From a bacterium (GTDB lineage Bacteria; Planctomycetota; Planctomycetia; Kolteriales; Kolteriaceae): a stretch of 64,000 bases of DNA. Below, one piece after another: positions 47,652 through 56,475 of this stretch. Each line of letters begins with the position of its first letter. The stretch's first letter is position 1. The notes beneath the pieces were generated by a model. The model ran no database searches. It was not told where the DNA came from and saw only the letters and a program-made list of their open reading frames with translations. The stretch lies in the NCBI GenBank assembly GCA_019753235.1, contig JAIELF010000001.1, positions 1-64,000 of the forward strand, written 5' to 3'. The position numbers were made by a program, and so were the translations under genes.

Positions 47652-48773
47652 TTACAGCCCGTCTACCTCGACGGCAGGTTCGGACTGCTCGGTCGGTGGT
47701 GCCGACGACGGAAGATTAGTCGGTGGCGCCGATGCCCCTGGACTGTTCGGCGAGGGGTTGAAGCTGGATACCAACTCATCCTCCTCGACGTCCTCTAACA
47801 GACCTTCGAGGTCTTCCGCAATCTTATCGTCGGCATCGAGGACAACCTCCATTAAGACATTCCCCTGCAGATCCCGGTAAATCAGGCGCTTCTTCTTCTC
47901 CGGAGGAGATGGCGTAAACTGGATAACCGGAACCGCGGCGGACAGCGCCTGCCCCTCGTTCTTTTTCCCCTTATCCCCCATCAATTTCGTGAGGAATTCC
48001 TGAAGAGCGCCAGGACCCTGATTCACCTTTTCGCCATCCTTAGGCTTGTCGGTGGCCTCTTGATACTTCGAACTGCCCCGGAGCAGGTCGTCCTGATTGA
48101 CCCCCTTGGTCTTCACAAAAGTATCTTCCAGCGGGTTTCGAAGAACGAGCTGAATCGCGCCGGTATTCTGTGCCAGCGCCAAGCTCTCGGCCTCTTCGGG
48201 AGAAAGCAGGAAGGTGATCATCTCGACCACCGTCCCCTTTTCGCCTTCATCGGCTTTCTCAGAAATCGAGTGATTGACCGCGATGACTCGGACGTTCTGC
48301 AAAATCGTCTTCGACTTCCCATTCGCCCCATTTCCTCGGGCGATCATGACAATGTCGACGCGCGAACTCGGCTTAATGAAGCCGGCCGCCGACTCATGCG
48401 TCTTGATCGGGACGCTCATCGCTCGCATCCCCTCTTCGATGATGGGTTCAAGCCCTGGCCCGATTCCCTCGGCCGCCAGCTTTGCAATGGTGACGACTTC
48501 GTTGGCCCCCATCGGAAAGCGAGCACTTCGACCGACAGCATCTTCGAGCTTGTTCAGAGCGTTGGCCGGAACGACATCCTTGGGCCACTCCACGAGCTTG
48601 ACGATCTGATCGTTGATCTTCTCGCCTGGCTTGATGTCGATGCTGGCGACCAGCACCATCGTCCCAGGAACTTTTTCCTCAACGGGGACCGTGAGGAACC
48701 GTTGTGTCATGACCATCGCCGCCAAGCCGCAACCCAACGCGACGACGAGCATGATGAGGGTCTGAGGTTTCAT
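47652..48773 (-). CDS. cpaB: Flp pilus assembly protein CpaB (RcpC)
   Basis: 373 residues. One N-terminal transmembrane helix (TLIMLVVALGCGLAAMVM) is followed by an SAF domain starting VLVASIDIKPGEKINDQIV and the CpaB/RcpC domain (MRAMSVPIKTHESAAGFIKP, VRVIAVN, FLLSPEEAESLALAQNTG). These proteins brace the Tad secretin in the periplasm. The C-terminal third is long, Lys/Glu/Pro/Ser-rich and probably disordered. AAGGG precedes the ATG. It follows tadE by 107 bp. Confidence 0.92.
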   Translation of the reverse strand: MKPQTLIMLVVALGCGLAAMVMTQRFLTVPVEEKVPGTMVLVASIDIKPGEKINDQIVKLVEWPKDVVPANALNKLEDAVGRSARFPMGANEVVTIAKLAAEGIGPGLEPIIEEGMRAMSVPIKTHESAAGFIKPSSRVDIVMIARGNGANGKSKTILQNVRVIAVNHSISEKADEGEKGTVVEMITFLLSPEEAESLALAQNTGAIQLVLRNPLEDTFVKTKGVNQDDLLRGSSKYQEATDKPKDGEKVNQGPGALQEFLTKLMGDKGKKNEGQALSAAVPVIQFTPSPPEKKKRLIYRDLQGNVLMEVVLDADDKIAEDLEGLLEDVEEDELVSSFNPSPNSPGASAPPTNLPSSAPPTEQSEPAVEVDGL

Positions 48774-48880
48774 CTTCTCGATCCCTTTCCAAAGCCGCCC
48801 TTTTCGGGGGGCGATAATTTTCTGAAAAACTCATCCGATCAATCAAAGCATCCCGCCACTGCCCGTGAGGTCAGCATTTG

Positions 48881-49381
48881 TTAGGTCGACTCTTTACGCA
48901 TCACCGTGGTGCCGCCGATCGTTCCAGGAAGGATCGTTCGAAGCGGACCACCGGGAAGCCAAGTCACTTGGGAGAAATCGACATCGACTCGAACGCGAAT
49001 CGCGCTGCCAACCGCGACGGTCGACAGGTCGGTCACGCCGGCGAACGTCCCGTTGCCAGCCGCCGTTTCCGCTTCGACCGTGATCGTGGCGGCCGACCCC
49101 TTCACGGAAGCATCGTTCAAGTATTGTCGAGTTCTGGCGACGACATCGACCACGGTCGCGCTCGCGACACTGGCTTGTCGAGCGCCGAATCGTGACGCGT
49201 GCGTGGCAATCTCGCCGACATTGACGAAGCGCCCGACTTCAAACATCCCCAGAATCAAAAGGAAAAGAAGCGGCGCGCAGACGGCGAATTCCACCACCGC
49301 GGCACCGCGTCGATTGTTGACCACGAAGGCCGAGCGAGCATTCTTTCGGCATCGACCGACTGAACTTGGAATCAGTTTCAT
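48881..49381 (-). CDS. TadE-like minor pilin
   Basis: 166 residues. The N-terminal basic stretch ends in RRGAAVVEFAVCAPLLFLLILGMFEVGRF, given here only in outline: a TadE-type prepilin-like motif with the conserved Glu five residues into the hydrophobic helix, at residues ~25-50. The rest is a small outer beta-rich domain ending VTWLPGGPLRTILPG. Minor pilins of this type are processed by CpaA. ATG overlaps the cpaA stop (ATGA). Confidence 0.87.
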   Translation of the reverse strand: MKLIPSSVGRCRKNARSAFVVNNRRGAAVVEFAVCAPLLFLLILGMFEVGRFVNVGEIATHASRFGARQASVASATVVDVVARTRQYLNDASVKGSAATITVEAETAAGNGTFAGVTDLSTVAVGSAIRVRVDVDFSQVTWLPGGPLRTILPGTIGGTTVMRKEST

Positions 49382-49944
49382 GAGTTCACCCCCGCCATGG
49401 GAAACAGATAGGCCACATACAACAGCGACCCGATGGTGAGAGGGATTCCATAGGGAAGAAGCATTAACGACGGTTTTCGAACTTTCGCCCGCGCGAAGAT
49501 TTCTGCCAGCGAGCCGGCCATCATCCAGTCACCGACAATAGCATGGACATTAATCAAGTTGATCTTTGTGCTCGATTGCCACCAGATCATCACCAGAGCA
49601 ATTAATCCACCGACCAACACCGAGAGAGCAAACGCCCACAGTAGATGCTGAAAACCAAACCAAGGGATAGGAACCATCCACGCACCAAAGCCCGCGTACA
49701 TCTTGACGTCGCCAGCCCCCATGCCGCCGATGGCATAAGGAACAAGCAGTAAAGCGCCCGCGACAAACGTTGCTAGAACGCTGGTTCCGAGCTCGTTCCA
49801 GCCTTGGGTACTCCAGACCAACCAACCGCTGAGAATCATGAAGAAGGTCAGGCGATTGGGGACTTTCAGCATCCAGCCATCAATGATCGCCCCAACGATC
49901 ATCAAGCCCGCGATCGCCAGAACTACAAATAGATCCCAAGTCAT
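49378..49944 (-). CDS. cpaA: Prepilin peptidase CpaA (A24 family)
   Basis: 188 residues, six membrane helices. The two catalytic aspartates of the A24 aspartic peptidases are visible: Asp in DGWMLKVPNRLT (residue ~23) and GMGAGDVKMYAGFG (the GxGD motif). It cuts the Flp and TadE leaders and lacks the N-methyltransferase domain of PilD, as CpaA does. ATG at 49944 with CAAGGAG upstream; a longer frame to 50037 is not family-like. Confidence 0.93.
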   Translation of the reverse strand: MTWDLFVVLAIAGLMIVGAIIDGWMLKVPNRLTFFMILSGWLVWSTQGWNELGTSVLATFVAGALLLVPYAIGGMGAGDVKMYAGFGAWMVPIPWFGFQHLLWAFALSVLVGGLIALVMIWWQSSTKINLINVHAIVGDWMMAGSLAEIFARAKVRKPSLMLLPYGIPLTIGSLLYVAYLFPMAGVNS

Positions 49945-50180
49945 GGATGAGACTCCTTGAATCGCTCTCCAGTTAAGAACGATTGCCTGCGAACCCGAGC
50001 GTATCCAGACGCGCTCGTTGCGATTCACAAGAGACAATCCCGAAGAGCGGGACGAAATGAAGCGCCAACAAAAGCTAGGTCAGTGACAAGAGACTGTCAA
50101 ATCGCTCGGAGTGGTGGATTGATAAGAATCCCTGAAATCGTTATGAGTGACATCATGGTGACACACCGAGTGAGGAGATC

Positions 50181-50229
50181 AAAAACACCCGAAGGCCGCT
50201 CGCAGAAGATGGGCGTTTCTGCGGCGGCC
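50181..50229 (-). terminator. Terminator of flp pilin copy 1
   Basis: On the minus strand GGCCGCCGCAGAA pairs with TTCTGCGAGCGGCC (small mismatch) and is followed by TTCGGGTGTTTTT. It lies about 55 bp after the pilin stop and probably separates abundant pilin mRNA from cpaA; a second small GAGGGG/CCCCTC hairpin precedes it. The remaining part of the 338-bp gap to cpaA shows no gene. Confidence 0.7.
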
Positions 50230-50255
50230 TATTTCCGGTTGATCAGATAGCTCCG

Positions 50256-50768
50256 CGAGGGGACGCTTGCCCCTCAAAGGAGTTAGCTCGCTCCGCCGAT
50301 CGAGTTGGCGACCGTCTGGAAGGTAGCGCGGGCGTTGGTGCCGAGCTGACCAATCACGACGATACAGACAACGATGATCAAGGCGAGCATGACCGCGTAC
50401 TCAACAGCCGTCGGGCCGTCTTCAGCGACCATGAAATCCTTCACTGCAGAAATGAACTGACGCATCGATTCGGTCTCCCTGAATGAAAAGATAATGACTC
50501 CACCCAACTCGGGCGGATGATCGAAACCGAACCTCTCTAACCCCGCTGGCGTTTCACACCTGCGAACAGAGGACATCCCGTCCTTCCATCCCTTCGGTAG
50601 CTCGGCTGCCGTGCCCTCCAAGGCGACGGCCCGTGGCTTTGCGCACTCGACTTTCGGCGAGTTTGCCTTTCTCGGAGATGAAGAGGTCACCATTGCCCAC
50701 GCAGACGACGTGCCGGCTACTGACTGCGAGAGCACCAAAACGTAGGTTGCACGTTGCGGCCTGTCAAA
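50256..50768. repeat. 513-bp near-perfect direct repeat, copy 1
   Basis: Matches 51126-51638 at an offset of 870 bp with one difference seen (50737 A / 51607 G). It covers the pilin gene, its leader and the start of its downstream region. Flanks on both sides are related but diverged. Confidence 0.95.
50283..50465 (-). CDS. flp: Flp-type major pilin, copy 1
   Basis: 60 residues. The prepilin leader MRQFISAVKDFMVAEDG ends in Gly17, after which the mature chain starts PTAVEYAVMLALI with the conserved Glu22-Tyr23 pair of Flp pilins, then one hydrophobic helix and a short tail TFQTVANSIGGAS. GGGAG precedes the ATG at 50465. Its protein is identical to copy 2 at 51153. A long, conserved 5' leader of more than 200 bp is shared with copy 2. 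Confidence 0.95.
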   Translation of the reverse strand: MRQFISAVKDFMVAEDGPTAVEYAVMLALIIVVCIVVIGQLGTNARATFQTVANSIGGAS

Positions 50769-50984
50769 TCGTTAATGAAGACAGAACCGAACCAAGTCGC
50801 TTTATGGGATTATGTTGACCATGCGACACAATCGTCGAGATAGGAACTTGTTTCTGAGGGCGTGGGTGGGCGATGGAAAGCATCACGTGCACGGCGACGG
50901 CAAGGTGTCACCTTCTCGACCAGGAGATGGCCGGATTGAAACCATGATAAGTGACACCATAGTGACACACTCAGTGAGGAGATC

Positions 50985-51033
50985 AAAAACGCCCGAAGGC
51001 CGCTCGCAGAAGATAGGCATCTCTGCGGCGGCC
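50985..51033 (-). terminator. Terminator of flp pilin copy 2
   Basis: Same stem as copy 1 (GGCCGCCGCAGAG / TTCTGCGAGCGGCC, slightly altered) followed by a GTTTTTG run on the minus strand. About 65 bp extra lie between this hairpin and the pilin compared with copy 1. Confidence 0.7.
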
Positions 51034-51125
51034 GTTACGAGTTTGGTATCTTCCGTGCCCGCCAACGGCGCCGGCGTGATGCCCCCTGCGCTGTCGGCCT
51101 ATTTCCTGTTGATTCGATAGCTCCA

Positions 51126-51638
51126 CGAGGGGACGCTTGCCCCTCAAAGGAGTTAGCTCGCTCCGCCGATCGAGTTGGCGACCGTCTGGAAGGTAGCGCG
51201 GGCGTTGGTGCCGAGCTGACCAATCACGACGATACAGACAACGATGATCAAGGCGAGCATGACCGCGTACTCAACAGCCGTCGGGCCGTCTTCAGCGACC
51301 ATGAAATCCTTCACTGCAGAAATGAACTGACGCATCGATTCGGTCTCCCTGAATGAAAAGATAATGACTCCACCCAACTCGGGCGGATGATCGAAACCGA
51401 ACCTCTCTAACCCCGCTGGCGTTTCACACCTGCGAACAGAGGACATCCCGTCCTTCCATCCCTTCGGTAGCTCGGCTGCCGTGCCCTCCAAGGCGACGGC
51501 CCGTGGCTTTGCGCACTCGACTTTCGGCGAGTTTGCCTTTCTCGGAGATGAAGAGGTCACCATTGCCCACGCAGACGACGTGCCGGCTACTGACTGCGAG
51601 AGCACCGAAACGTAGGTTGCACGTTGCGGCCTGTCAAA
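51126..51638. repeat. 513-bp near-perfect direct repeat, copy 2
   Basis: Second copy of the pilin-containing repeat (see 50256-50768). The 422 bp between pilin copy 2 (51335) and the large surface-protein gene (stop at 51758) are mostly this leader; no other gene is seen there. Confidence 0.95.
51153..51335 (-). CDS. flp: Flp-type major pilin, copy 2
   Basis: 60 residues, identical in sequence to copy 1 (leader to Gly17, then the Thr-Ala-Val-Glu-Tyr helix). It is the first pilin of the locus in transcription order and lies 818 bp upstream of copy 1. Start ATG at 51335 with GGGAG upstream. The reading frame is open about 90 codons further upstream in both copies, but a Flp leader is short, so the downstream ATG is used. 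Confidence 0.95.
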   Translation of the reverse strand: MRQFISAVKDFMVAEDGPTAVEYAVMLALIIVVCIVVIGQLGTNARATFQTVANSIGGAS

Positions 51639-51757
51639 CCGTTAAAGAAGAAGAATTCAATCCAGATCGCAAATCGCGACTATCGAGACGATGCGCCACA
51701 ATCGTCCCCGCGAAACGACGTCGCACGCGATGACCCAAAGGTCGAGCAAGATTCTGG

Positions 51758-54700
51758 TTACAGATCGACGGCGACTTCGTTGCCTGTCAGATCCGGAGCG
51801 AGATCCGCTTGTAGATCGATGAAGAAGAGGTCTTGATCATCTTCGCCGTACACTGTGTCGACCGATGCATCGTTCAGAATGTTCTGACCAGCAAGCATCA
51901 ATCCAGTGTTGAGCCCGCCCGCTTCGGTCCCCAGCAGATGGTTGACTCGGCTGGTGTAGCTGCCGGCAGACCACCATTCATCTAGGACGGTCTCGGATAA
52001 TTCATCGTCGGGATTCAGCGAGCCGGCGATGATGATGTCGCCCCCGAGACCGCCGAAAATAGTGTCGGCCCCCTCGCCGCCAACGAGAAGATCGCGCCCG
52101 ATCCCCCCGACAATCGAGTCGTCGCCTTTCCCGGCAACGATAGCGTCATCGCCCGTGCCGCCATCGATGGTGTCGTTCCCATCATCGGCGATGATGATGT
52201 CGTTTCCTTCGCCGCCATAGATTACATCGGGCGAATCAGAACCATCAGCAGAGCCCAAAATCACGTCGTCTCCCGAACCGCCGTCGAGAGTATCCGATCC
52301 GATAGAGCCAAAGAGGGTATCATTCCCTTCACCACCAAATACGGAGACCGGAACGGTCAATTCAAAAGTATTGAAGATGTCGTTCCCGTTGCGAAGATCA
52401 ACAACGAGGCGACCCGTAACTCCGTCGAAGATCTCGATCGGATCGGGAGCATTCAAGTCGATGACGAAGATCGAATTAGCGCTATAGGTTGGATTCAAAA
52501 CAGTCCCTGGACCCGCAATAATGAACTCGTCGCCTGCCGAGCCGACAATGAGCAGGTCCGTCAGACTAGGATTGAACGGATTAGGAGCGGTGCGCGACCG
52601 GGCGACGTTGACCGAGCGTGTGCTCCAGCTCGACACGCCTCCATCTTTGTCGATGGCCCGCACCTGAACGATCGCATTGCCCAGGTTGCTAAACGAGTAG
52701 CTGGCGTTGACGCTTGATCCGCCGACGATGGTCTGGTCGACGGTCCCGTCGTTGTTCCAATCGATCTGGTAGGTGAAGCCGGCCGACTGATCGATGGGCG
52801 AAGGATCGACGGCAGAGAACGTAAATGGAATCGCTTCGCCACGAAGTGCCGTGGTCGGCGAATCAATAGATGCCGTCGGCGGGGCATTGACGACCGTGAT
52901 GCGGAAGGTATCGCGATAGATGATGACCGGCGATCCATTGTCCTGCACGATCACTGTCACCGGAGGAAGCAAGCCAAGCTGATCGTTGAAAAAGCCCGTC
53001 AGCACCCCGGTGGTCGGATTGATGCTCAACCCCGCCGGCGCTCCTGTATCGAGTGAATACGTCAACGTTTGGCCCGGATCTAGTTCAGTCGCGATAAAGG
53101 GTAACGAAAAGGCCCCTTCGCTCACGCTCATGTCGGGCGGCGATGTGATCACCGGGACTCGATTGGTCGGCGGCCCCTTGATGTATACTCCCGACGACAC
53201 CTTCGCCAAACCACCCGTGGGAATCTGGAATGAAAGCTCGACCATGTATGCCGTCCAACCTTGCGCGGGTGTCGGGACATTGCCGCGATAAACTCCTCCC
53301 CCTTGATCGGTCAGCAGGGTCGACGTGAAGATGTTTCCAACGACAGCATTGCGGAACTCGCGTGCGTTGGGGTTGGTCGCCTGCCAAAGTCGCGCCTCGG
53401 TCACCGGCGACGATGTCCGCATCTCAATCGTCCCATCGGGCAGCTGCGAGAATGTGTAACTAGGGATCTGGTAGCCGACGGAGACACCGATCAGAATCGA
53501 GAAGGCATCAAGCAAGAGGTTCGGGTCGGAGATACCGTGCCCCGTGTTGGCGATGTACCGAATCCACTTAGGGCCAGGCAAATCGTCGTAGTAAAACTGC
53601 CAGGAATCAGGAACAAAGAACTCGTCGCCACTGGCGTAAATCATGAACTTCGGCAATGTCAGCCGATTCTTATACGTGTAGGGATCGACGATCGACAAAA
53701 GACTATTGATGCCGTCGGTTCCGAACTTATTGACGTCCAGAATTCCTTCGTTGACGTAATCTTTCACTGCCGCCGAGAACGTCCCGTTGTAGTACGCGTA
53801 GTGATGGGCAAAACTTTGTTCCATGTTGAGCAAGTCCGCGACCACCGGGATCGCGAACGATACCCGTGGGTCTGTCGCTGAGGCCAGCCAAGTCGTCCAA
53901 CCTCGCTTTGATGCCCCCGAGACAATGAACGAATCGACATCAGCGTTCCCCGCGACCGGTGAGCCCATGAAGTCCATTACCGCATCCATCGCGCGCATCG
54001 CCGCTCGGGTCATTGCCAGGTTTACCGGCCAAGTCGGATCGCCCGTCTCCAGGTACTTCCGCCATGAATAGGCAATAATCGAATCTTCTGACCGCGAAGT
54101 TGTCTCCCCCGCGAATGTCAACGGCTGATTCGGAACCGTCAACAGGTCCGCCATCACCAGACCGGCTGTCGCCGCGATTGGCCCCGCATACGGATCGATC
54201 TGCGTCGTCGGCGGCGTTGCCGACGTGTTGCCGGCATCGATGAAGAGGAATGCTCGGTTATCTCGAATGACGTCCGGCACGTACAACACCAGCCAATGTT
54301 GCCAAAGCGGATTGTTCACTTCCGCCGCCGATCGCCAGGTGCCGCTGGTCAGGCGAATGTTGTACTTGGTGAAGCCATCTCCATCGACTCGGCTTCGGAT
54401 ATCCCAGCCGTAAGCTGGATCAACGGCATTCACATAGTCATCAAGCGCCGTTCGCTCCCCAGGAGCAAACAGCGTAATCGCCACCTTCTTCGTGTCGAAC
54501 GCCCCCGCTGCATCCGTCGCCTGAACAGTCGCAAAGTATCGACCCGCCGCCACCCCCGTGCTTGTGTCCCAAGTCACCTGACCTGTCGTCGGGTTGATCG
54601 TCATCCCCACCGGCGCTCCTGCCAGCAGCGAATAAGTCAGCGTGTCGAGCGAGCCGTCCGCGTCGCGAGCCGTGGCCGAGAAACTAACGGTGCCTCCGAC

Positions 54701-56017
54701 ATCAATAGCTTGATTGGGAACCTGCCGCATCACCGGTGCATCATTGGCCACGTTGTATCGGCGAACAAAGGCGCCCAGTGAGGTTCCCCCACCCGTCTCT
54801 TGGCCTGGACTTTGCCACACGACGGTGAAATCCCCCTGTGAATCAATCGCCACTGCCGGATTGTTCTGCGCACCGGTGGTGAAACTATTGACGACGAATT
54901 CCGGCCCAAGGTCTATCCCCGCCGTCGAATAATTCCGCACGATGACCGCATCGCTGTTGCCGTCCTGCAATGCACTCTGCCAGGTGATGACAAAGCCACC
55001 GACCGCGCCCGTGGCGATCGACGGATTCGACTGATTTCCGGTGGTGAACTGATTGGCGATGAATTCATTGGCAATCGCGGTACCGGACGTGTCGTATCGA
55101 CGGGCAATGATCGCATCACCACTCCCGTCTTGACCCGCGCTTTGCCACGCGACCACAAAAGACCCGTCGGCATTCGAAGCAAGACTCGGGGCACTCTGAT
55201 TTCCGGTGGTGAACTGATTGACGATGAATTCATTGGCCAGAGCAGCACCATCACGGTTGTACCGCCGCGCCACAATAGCGTCACCGTTGCTGTCTTGGCC
55301 CGCACTCTGCCAAGCCACCACGAAGGCTCCGGTGTTATCCATTCCCAGCGAAGGAGCTTGCTGATTACCGGTAGTAAACTGGTTTACTTGAAAATCGCTC
55401 CCAGCCGCCGCGTTGGTGGAACGATAAACACGGGCGGCGACGGCGTTGCCGCTGCCGTCGCGACTGGCTGTTTGCCAAGCGATCGCGTACTCGCCGACAT
55501 CGTTCATCGCAATCGCAGGAGCCTGCTGGTTTCCGGTGACCGTCGAATTGACACGGAACTCCGCCGTCAACGGCGTCCCGTCGTAGCCGAAACTTCGCGC
55601 ATAAATTCCATCGCCGCTTCCATCCTGACCAGCGCTCTGCCACGCAACGACGAAACTCCCGAGCGAATCCATCGCGATCGCGGGCGAGGTTTGATTCCCA
55701 GAGGTGAACGTGTTGACCCGGAACGAATTACCGACTTTGCCGCCAAAAAGGTCGTAGCGCTGGGCGTAAACGCCGTCGCCGCTGCCATCCTCATTGGCAC
55801 TGGCCCAAACCACGACACTCTGACCGGCCTTGGCATTCGCGCCAATGATCGCGAACCGCTGATCGCCTGCCACCGTCGTATTGACGAGCTGCTCCACGCC
55901 GATCGGCGTGCCCGACAGAACCGTCCTGTCCTCTAGATGCTCGAAAAAGCAAAGCTGCTTGCGTCGAGGCCGGCGACTCTTCTTCTGCTCGATATCCGCT
56001 CGCGAAAAACCGAACAT
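51758..56017 (-). CDS. Giant surface protein: LEPR motif, repeats, PhoPQ-related domain, RTX repeats
   Basis: 1419 residues. The start carries basic residues and FFEHLEDRTVLSG (LEPR-type planctomycete export motif, ~24-36). Next are eight imperfect ~50-residue repeats (~45-440) with FVVAWQSAGQDGSGDGIYAR-type blocks and QFTTGNQ links. A He_PIG/cadherin-like domain follows (~440-520), then a PhoPQ-activated pathogenicity-related alpha/beta-hydrolase-like domain (~522-872; DDYVNAVDPAYGWD, SGASKRGWTTWL with candidate nucleophile Ser ~697, and YIANTGHGIS His). Two more Ig-like or PKD domains precede RTX-type GGxGxDxxx repeats (~1225-1330) that bind calcium. Possibly a cell-surface hydrolase. ATG at 56017 follows GAGGG; longer frame to 56050 not used. 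Confidence 0.85.
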   Translation of the reverse strand: MFGFSRADIEQKKSRRPRRKQLCFFEHLEDRTVLSGTPIGVEQLVNTTVAGDQRFAIIGANAKAGQSVVVWASANEDGSGDGVYAQRYDLFGGKVGNSFRVNTFTSGNQTSPAIAMDSLGSFVVAWQSAGQDGSGDGIYARSFGYDGTPLTAEFRVNSTVTGNQQAPAIAMNDVGEYAIAWQTASRDGSGNAVAARVYRSTNAAAGSDFQVNQFTTGNQQAPSLGMDNTGAFVVAWQSAGQDSNGDAIVARRYNRDGAALANEFIVNQFTTGNQSAPSLASNADGSFVVAWQSAGQDGSGDAIIARRYDTSGTAIANEFIANQFTTGNQSNPSIATGAVGGFVITWQSALQDGNSDAVIVRNYSTAGIDLGPEFVVNSFTTGAQNNPAVAIDSQGDFTVVWQSPGQETGGGTSLGAFVRRYNVANDAPVMRQVPNQAIDVGGTVSFSATARDADGSLDTLTYSLLAGAPVGMTINPTTGQVTWDTSTGVAAGRYFATVQATDAAGAFDTKKVAITLFAPGERTALDDYVNAVDPAYGWDIRSRVDGDGFTKYNIRLTSGTWRSAAEVNNPLWQHWLVLYVPDVIRDNRAFLFIDAGNTSATPPTTQIDPYAGPIAATAGLVMADLLTVPNQPLTFAGETTSRSEDSIIAYSWRKYLETGDPTWPVNLAMTRAAMRAMDAVMDFMGSPVAGNADVDSFIVSGASKRGWTTWLASATDPRVSFAIPVVADLLNMEQSFAHHYAYYNGTFSAAVKDYVNEGILDVNKFGTDGINSLLSIVDPYTYKNRLTLPKFMIYASGDEFFVPDSWQFYYDDLPGPKWIRYIANTGHGISDPNLLLDAFSILIGVSVGYQIPSYTFSQLPDGTIEMRTSSPVTEARLWQATNPNAREFRNAVVGNIFTSTLLTDQGGGVYRGNVPTPAQGWTAYMVELSFQIPTGGLAKVSSGVYIKGPPTNRVPVITSPPDMSVSEGAFSLPFIATELDPGQTLTYSLDTGAPAGLSINPTTGVLTGFFNDQLGLLPPVTVIVQDNGSPVIIYRDTFRITVVNAPPTASIDSPTTALRGEAIPFTFSAVDPSPIDQSAGFTYQIDWNNDGTVDQTIVGGSSVNASYSFSNLGNAIVQVRAIDKDGGVSSWSTRSVNVARSRTAPNPFNPSLTDLLIVGSAGDEFIIAGPGTVLNPTYSANSIFVIDLNAPDPIEIFDGVTGRLVVDLRNGNDIFNTFELTVPVSVFGGEGNDTLFGSIGSDTLDGGSGDDVILGSADGSDSPDVIYGGEGNDIIIADDGNDTIDGGTGDDAIVAGKGDDSIVGGIGRDLLVGGEGADTIFGGLGGDIIIAGSLNPDDELSETVLDEWWSAGSYTSRVNHLLGTEAGGLNTGLMLAGQNILNDASVDTVYGEDDQDLFFIDLQADLAPDLTGNEVAVDL

Positions 56018-56475
56018 GTTAACCCTCACCCTTCGGCAGACCCATTCCACATTTCGCAGTCGCTTCGCAGCGCAAAGCGATTCCCCCCGCGGCCGACGAT
56101 TCGCCTGGCCATCAGTCTTGATTGCAAAGGGGAAAACCTATGACACGAGAACGAATGTTCATACTGGCAGCCGAGCCAGCGTGTCGAGTATATCAGAGGG
56201 TATACATGGGGTAACCTTGAATTTTGAATGAAGAATCATCTGGTCGTAATGTCAGGGGACTTGCGAATAACGCCGGTTCGTTCGTAGAACGTTGTGAGGG
56301 GGGGGTGAGAAGCTGTGGGGACCCTCCGCGAAATGACGGAACTGTCTCCCTTCCCTCACCGGGAACGGAAGAAACAGATGTTGCGGGGGCTGGCGTACGA
56401 AGGCCCCTGGGTCCTGCTGTCATACAGGATGATGTTGTCCATAAGAACGTTGGGTCTGGGAGGAGAATAAACACC
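56018..56475. other. 458-bp divergent intergenic region
   Basis: Between the giant surface-protein gene (-) and the GldA-like operon (+). It must hold promoters for both; the only weak structure noted is GTATA-8 nt-TATAC near 56188. A frame on the + strand from 56224 is open into the ATPase gene, but the part before 56476 is not family-like. GGGAGGAG lies before the GTG start. Confidence 0.45.

Noticed and set aside
50466-50738. In-frame extension of flp by about 90 codons
   Set aside because: Flp prepilin leaders are short, and the downstream ATG has a good ribosome site; the extension has no prepilin character.
50256-51638. CRISPR or transposon as the source of the repeat
   Set aside because: Only two long copies, each with a full pilin gene; no short spaced repeats, no terminal inverted repeats and no transposase.
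54296-54781. 161-codon + strand frame inside the giant surface-protein gene
   Set aside because: Antisense shadow of repeated coding sequence; no supporting signals.
56224-56475. N-terminal extension of the GldA-like ATPase
   Set aside because: The family starts at the GTG at 56476 with a good ribosome site; the upstream part is Gly/Arg-rich noise.
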